Positions 46,201 to 47,876 of a stretch of 47,876 bases of DNA are shown here, in pieces. A model generated the notes under the pieces. That model did no database searches. It was not told where the DNA came from and worked only from the letters and a program-made list of their open reading frames with translations. Numbering within the stretch: the first letter of the stretch is position 1; every line of letters starts with the position of its first letter. The stretch spans positions 1 to 47,876 of the forward strand of contig JAFLTL010000016.1 in NCBI GenBank assembly GCA_022510505.1. Reading direction: 5' to 3'. Source of the stretch: Muribaculaceae bacterium. Lineage in GTDB: Bacteria > Bacteroidota > Bacteroidia > Bacteroidales > Muribaculaceae. The translations under genes and the position numbers were made by a program.

Positions 46201-47671
46201 CACTTGAGAACTCTCCTACCTGGTAGACTTTCCCATCTCGTGTGTATTCGAAAGCAACAGCAAGAACCTCGTCGCTTGACAGTGCCCCCCTCAGTGAAAT
46301 ATAACCCAATGTAGTGTTAACGGTGTATTCACTTTCATCGAGAAGTCGTGCACTTTCAACTTTCTCATAACCGCTTCCTCCTTCGATACCGTAGGCACTT
46401 AGCGGACTCAACACTTGAGTTACCCGGTTGATGTTTCGTGCTTCGGGATATTCGCTTTTGATTGTGCTCAAAAGATTGTTCGATGAGTTGGTGGGAAACG
46501 GGTAGGCCGGGTCACCAATCCAATAATCACTCGCCATCACCTGATTTTCTCCCAGGTCTTGAAACGCCACCAGGTTACGCGTTTGACTGAAATTACCGTT
46601 CTTGTTAGTCACCCACACCTCAACTCGGGTTATGTTCACCCCCGAGCTAATGAGCGGGAGGTCGGCCGCGAACCTGTCATAGTTGTCTCGAAACCAATGG
46701 GCCAGGAAAAAGTGACGGTTCTGGTCATACTCATTGGCAGGAATTTCAAACTCGGTCATCTGGGCACCTCCGCGTGTCGACACACTTCTGCTTTCCGAGT
46801 TTTGCTGCGACACGAGGGCCGTAGCCGTCAATCGTCCGAACTGCAGTTTGCCTTTTATACCGAACAACGATGTGCTCCCTCTGATCAGTGATGATCCTGT
46901 CGTCATTGAAACATTTCCGGCCTCGATACTTTTCACTATTTCATCCTCTTCTCCCTCATAGGCAAGCTTCAAGTTCTTGGCATCGAAATCAAAAGTCGCG
47001 TCTGTGTTATAGGTCAGATTGAAATTGAGCTTTGTTCCCACACTTGCATTGACAGTGGCTTGAATTTTCTGGTCGAAATCGAAATAGGTTTTCCTTCGTG
47101 ACTGAACTGATAACGCCGGATTTCCGGTCTTGTTACTATTTATTCCCGTCTTAATCTGCACATTCCCCCGAGTTCTGAGACTTAGGCCTCCCGGTCCGAA
47201 GATTCGGTCGAGTTTGCCCAGTGCGAAATTCATGTCCAATGGATTGAACGGATTTTTTACCGTTTTACCGGCAATAGTTTCGCTTTGTTTGCTACGCCAG
47301 TAATTTTCCATAGCCAGGGAAGTTTGCCAACCGTGATACTCCTGTGCTGTCAGTATTAGTGGCTCACTGACATTCCAATCTCCAATCTTTTGATAGATCG
47401 TGTAGGTATCGGTCCCAGGATCATATTCCACCTCCGTCCTGATGTTGGATGGAACTCTAAGGTCCAATGCGGTTTTTGGTGACATCAGATCATCGTAACC
47501 TGTTGTAATCATCGGCGGTAACGACGGATGTGGATATTCTGGAGTGGTGTCGTTAAGCTCTTCGACAACTTGAGCCTCCGACACGAGAATAGCCAAACTC
47601 ATAACCAAAACAGTTATGAATCGCAAAACATCCCGTTTTATATAAAAATGCCGTCGACGGTTAAAAGGCAT
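40232..47671 (-). CDS. sprA: T9SS outer-membrane translocon SprA (Sov)
   Basis: SprA is the giant 36-strand barrel through which T9SS cargo crosses the outer membrane. The product of 2479 residues is of the family's usual size. Near the N terminus are the signal peptide (~15-33, ending SEAQ) and the conserved ENYWRSKQ and NPFNPLDMNFALGKLDRIFGP region, given here as split blocks. Later come SSYIDDFEESQTGIDLRSP, QFWLMSPFLDP and the NPPMC-like loop region before C-terminal barrel strands. The open frame reaches 47719 only through a TTG inside a hairpin; the ATG at 47671 is the proper start. The downstream genes follow closely (40 nt), while the leader holds a terminator-like hairpin. Confidence 0.96.
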   Translation of the reverse strand: MPFNRRRHFYIKRDVLRFITVLVMSLAILVSEAQVVEELNDTTPEYPHPSLPPMITTGYDDLMSPKTALDLRVPSNIRTEVEYDPGTDTYTIYQKIGDWNVSEPLILTAQEYHGWQTSLAMENYWRSKQSETIAGKTVKNPFNPLDMNFALGKLDRIFGPGGLSLRTRGNVQIKTGINSNKTGNPALSVQSRRKTYFDFDQKIQATVNASVGTKLNFNLTYNTDATFDFDAKNLKLAYEGEEDEIVKSIEAGNVSMTTGSSLIRGSTSLFGIKGKLQFGRLTATALVSQQNSESRSVSTRGGAQMTEFEIPANEYDQNRHFFLAHWFRDNYDRFAADLPLISSGVNITRVEVWVTNKNGNFSQTRNLVAFQDLGENQVMASDYWIGDPAYPFPTNSSNNLLSTIKSEYPEARNINRVTQVLSPLSAYGIEGGSGYEKVESARLLDESEYTVNTTLGYISLRGALSSDEVLAVAFEYTRDGKVYQVGEFSSDITTTDDALFVKMLRATTISTKFPMWKLMMKNIYSLGAYSINESNFKLQIKYLSDSTGIKLPYLPIPWMSHETLLQVISLDKLDSNSLGNPDGFFDFIEGYTIMASTGKIIFPVVEPFGEYLEYKIGDPATAEKYVYKELYDSTYTVAAQFSDKNKFFLTGEYQSSSGSQIRLNAINVPRGSVVVTAGSTVLTENVDYTVDYSMGVVTITNQSIIDSGQNISVTLENQALYSTQRKTLLGLDLQYELSRNFNIGGTILHFSEKALTEKVNIGDEVINNTMWGLNLSYNKQFMWLTNLLNKIPTVNATAPSALSVNAEFAQLIPHGQKEGSAKGSSYIDDFEESQTGIDLRSPYAWQLASTPYEQGPGALFPEAALSNNVDYGKNRALLAWNYIDRMFTARNSTLCPGYIKSDLKQLSNPYVREVTSREIFPGRELSYGESSIIQTLNLSFYPTERGPYNVDAVDIDSDFNLLNPEKRWGGIMRKMEMTNFEQSNIEYLQFWLMSPFLDPENPNYEGGDLYFNFGDISEDILKDGMKSYENGIPVDGVDTYLTETVWGRVSKQASLTYSFDNATTARAVQDVGLDGLINVDEYGFPTYGEYLEQLRRRLSSTTIARLEQDQFSPFNDPAGDNYHFFRGEDYDAQRLSILERYKHYNGVEGNSLTAELTGDPMYQSSRNTPDVEDINQDNTLNEYERYFQYKVSIRPEDFVVGKNFITDKQVSLVHTRDGENVEVEWYQFKIPLNSWQKKVGSIQDFTTIRFARMFLTGFRNVTHLRFGTLELVRGEWREFSYDLNSKGQMTPDGEMDVSVVNIEENASREPVNYVLPPGVTRIIDPSQSQITQLNEQSLSLKVTGLEPGSARGIYRNTQLDLRNYSKLQMWIHAEAWIDNPTDLQSGDLALVVRMGSDSKNNYYQYEIPLMLTPPGSYNNNLPSDRYLVWPLENFMNLNLQNLVDLKSERNKRAMSDGDVSYSTLYTNPDPSDGTRLIGVLGNPSLSDVRVIVIGVQNGSSMPQGGTVWINELKVTDFNESGGWAAKANVNLAVSDVATLNVGVHRETAGFGNVDQSLNERRMDDYSQLSLSVQSDLGRFFPQGAKLRAPIYYSMSNEKITPKYNPLDQDVLLKDALDAVSTKEQKDSIKSRAVERSESRAFSISGLNFGVRSAEPMPWDPANFTISFSFNKQSFISPTTQYENTNDYRGSLSYNYSPNPKYFRPFSSLGSESPNLRFLKEWEFCYVPANISFLTTMTRYYYEQQERSAIDEMFQLPVSVSKNFLWDRQFNISWNLTRQLSFSYSSNTTARIEETVGAVNKKLFPDEYKAWKDTVWKSILHLGTPWAFNQSFNATYRAPFNRIPVLDFISAQGSYNSLYSWDRGTTVNFISTGNSIASQGTWNAEGRINFEGLYNKIPYLKSVNERFNPSQRNRSQSKKARKVERTYTVRPDSTIKVRHSLRTKRVRISVTDEEGKPVRVNTSINSNNEVGVTYRSKNDRDTVPVPLKVTVTEILANDKSLWKNIADYSARVAMSVRNISIRYRNNRSLSLPLFANDIGDIFGQSVRYGPLSPGLDFAFGFISEDYIDKAKSRGWLITDNGQTSPALWSRANEMNIEIGLEPIKGLRIVLTSNRTENRTSQIQFMFAHMPSSMGGSYTKTHWALASALRSSSAGNGYRSSAFEKFLEYIPIVAQRVQGQYNGTVYPSKGFLEGTAYAGQLFNPMIGEIPATSSDVLIPAFIAAYSGYSPESVNLSPFPSFKYALPNWRVTYDGLLNIGNLSNIFKLLTLTHAYQCTYTIGSYSSFMNWQSAGVASADLGFIQDELTGAPVPSSPYNISSVAITERFAPLIGVNVTFSNDISGNIEWRDQRTLTLNSSSGQIIEATTRGIVIGAGYKIIGFNSFLKLKGKQTGVSNDLTLNAEFSWQDTQALIRRIETAYTQPTSGTRTLGVNLTANYILSKRFTIGAYFDHQVNTPLVTAASYPTTNTSFGLLFNLSLSR

Positions 47672-47714
47672 TGAAAAAACTGCGTTTAGGTACCAATAAC
47701 CTAAACGCAGTTTT
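47672..47714 (-). terminator. Terminator-like hairpin abutting the sprA start codon
   Basis: A 16-bp perfect stem, AAAACTGCGTTTAGGT at 47676-47691 with its complement at 47699-47714, and a 7-nt loop. On the minus strand the T run extends to TTTTTT, and the sprA ATG starts after CA. No promoter box lies between this hairpin and the ATG, so sprA transcripts must cross it. Confidence 0.8.
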
Positions 47715-47795
47715 AACAATTTTTATTGTTTATGTGGCTAGCCTTTAGCCCTCAGTAAGTTTTCAAGTTTCTTGATGACTTGACTGCACAACAAC

Positions 47796-47819
47796 AAAAA
47801 ACTCCCCGAAGGGAGTTTT
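47796..47819 (-). terminator. Terminator after the partial sigma factor gene
   Basis: A 9-bp stem (AAAACTCCC and GGGAGTTTT) closes a TTCG tetraloop on the minus strand and is followed by further T residues, two bases after the preceding gene's stop region. The ultra-stable UUCG loop forms in minus-strand RNA. Confidence 0.85.
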
Positions 47820-47821
47820 AA

Positions 47822-47876
47822 TCACTTATAGTCGCTGAGCATTTCCTGAAGTCTCTGACGGGCGAAGAAGATGCGG
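47822..47876 (-). CDS. C-terminal end of a probable ECF sigma factor (partial)
   Basis: Only the last 17 residues and TGA stop are inside the window: RIFFARQRLQEMLSDYK. The R-x-x-x-ARQ-x-L-x-x-x-L pattern resembles the end of region 4 in ECF sigma-70 factors, where the final helix contacts DNA. With so few residues the call is tentative. The gene begins upstream of the window edge and ends at a strong terminator. Confidence 0.4.
   Translation of the reverse strand, partial: RIFFARQRLQEMLSDYK

Noticed and set aside
40232-47671. Many open frames on the plus strand opposite sprA
   Set aside because: They are shadows: no signal peptides, no recognisable domains and no promoter or operon logic, while sprA explains the whole stretch.
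47672-47719. Upstream TTG start for SprA
   Set aside because: The added residues are encoded by the hairpin; the ATG at 47671 directly precedes a normal signal peptide.
1-47876. CRISPR arrays, insertion sequences, prophage or tRNA genes
   Set aside because: No regularly spaced repeats, transposase or integrase motifs, phage genes or cloverleaf-like stretches were seen by eye; a tRNAscan or IS search was not possible.

Overview
The window looks like a gut-type Bacteroidales chromosome, most plausibly Muribaculaceae-like. The evidence is SusC/SusD proteins with a hybrid two-component regulator, promoter boxes of the Bacteroidetes type (TAnnTTTG at -7, one with a TTTG -33 box at 19 nt), and a type IX secretion system (T9SS) gene set, which Bacteroides proper usually lacks. 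The family-level assignment is inference. No tRNA, rRNA, insertion sequence, prophage or CRISPR array was seen.

Layout. (1) 1-3345: housekeeping genes: a DUF2795 protein and PduO-type cobalamin adenosyltransferase on the minus strand, then a U32 peptidase-family protein and a membrane-anchored endonuclease/exonuclease/phosphatase protein on the plus strand. (2) 3363-15369: a compact fructan/fructose utilisation locus. GH32 fructanase, MFS sugar transporter and fructokinase form one minus-strand operon; a hybrid two-component regulator and a SusC/SusD pair are on the plus strand. A 21-bp-phased direct repeat lies between the divergent GH32 and regulator genes and is a candidate operator. No surface endo-fructanase or extra surface glycan-binding lipoprotein is present. 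(3) 15368-17390: proC and asnA, back to back, with a tandem hairpin/terminator after asnA. (4) 17519-22671: a two-gene lipoprotein operon (a BMP-family binding protein, then a periplasmic-binding-protein domain fused to a legumain-like cysteine peptidase), a GH16 lipoprotein and a phosphodiester glycosidase-family protein. This is the least conventional part of the window. (5) 22688-25982: an MscS-type channel and an alpha/beta hydrolase. (6) 26058-47671: about 21.6 kb on the minus strand carrying T9SS genes sprA, porT, porP and gldK-gldL-gldM-gldN, interleaved with an RlmL-like RNA methyltransferase, purD, a polytopic membrane protein, a small conserved protein, a nitrilase-family amidase, an OPT transporter and a DUF6155 protein. 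(7) 47672-47876: a leader with two hairpins and the last codons of what looks like an ECF sigma factor.

How the genes fit together. In the fructan locus, SusC/SusD would import fructo-oligosaccharides, GH32 would release fructose in the periplasm, the regulator would sense it, and the MFS porter and fructokinase would take it up and phosphorylate it. In the T9SS block, GldL/GldM form the proton-driven motor, GldK/GldN the periplasmic ring, SprA the outer-membrane translocon, and PorT and PorP are accessory outer-membrane proteins. Both sprA and porP are preceded by terminator-like hairpins that end within ten bases of the start codon, which suggests control of T9SS expression at the RNA level.
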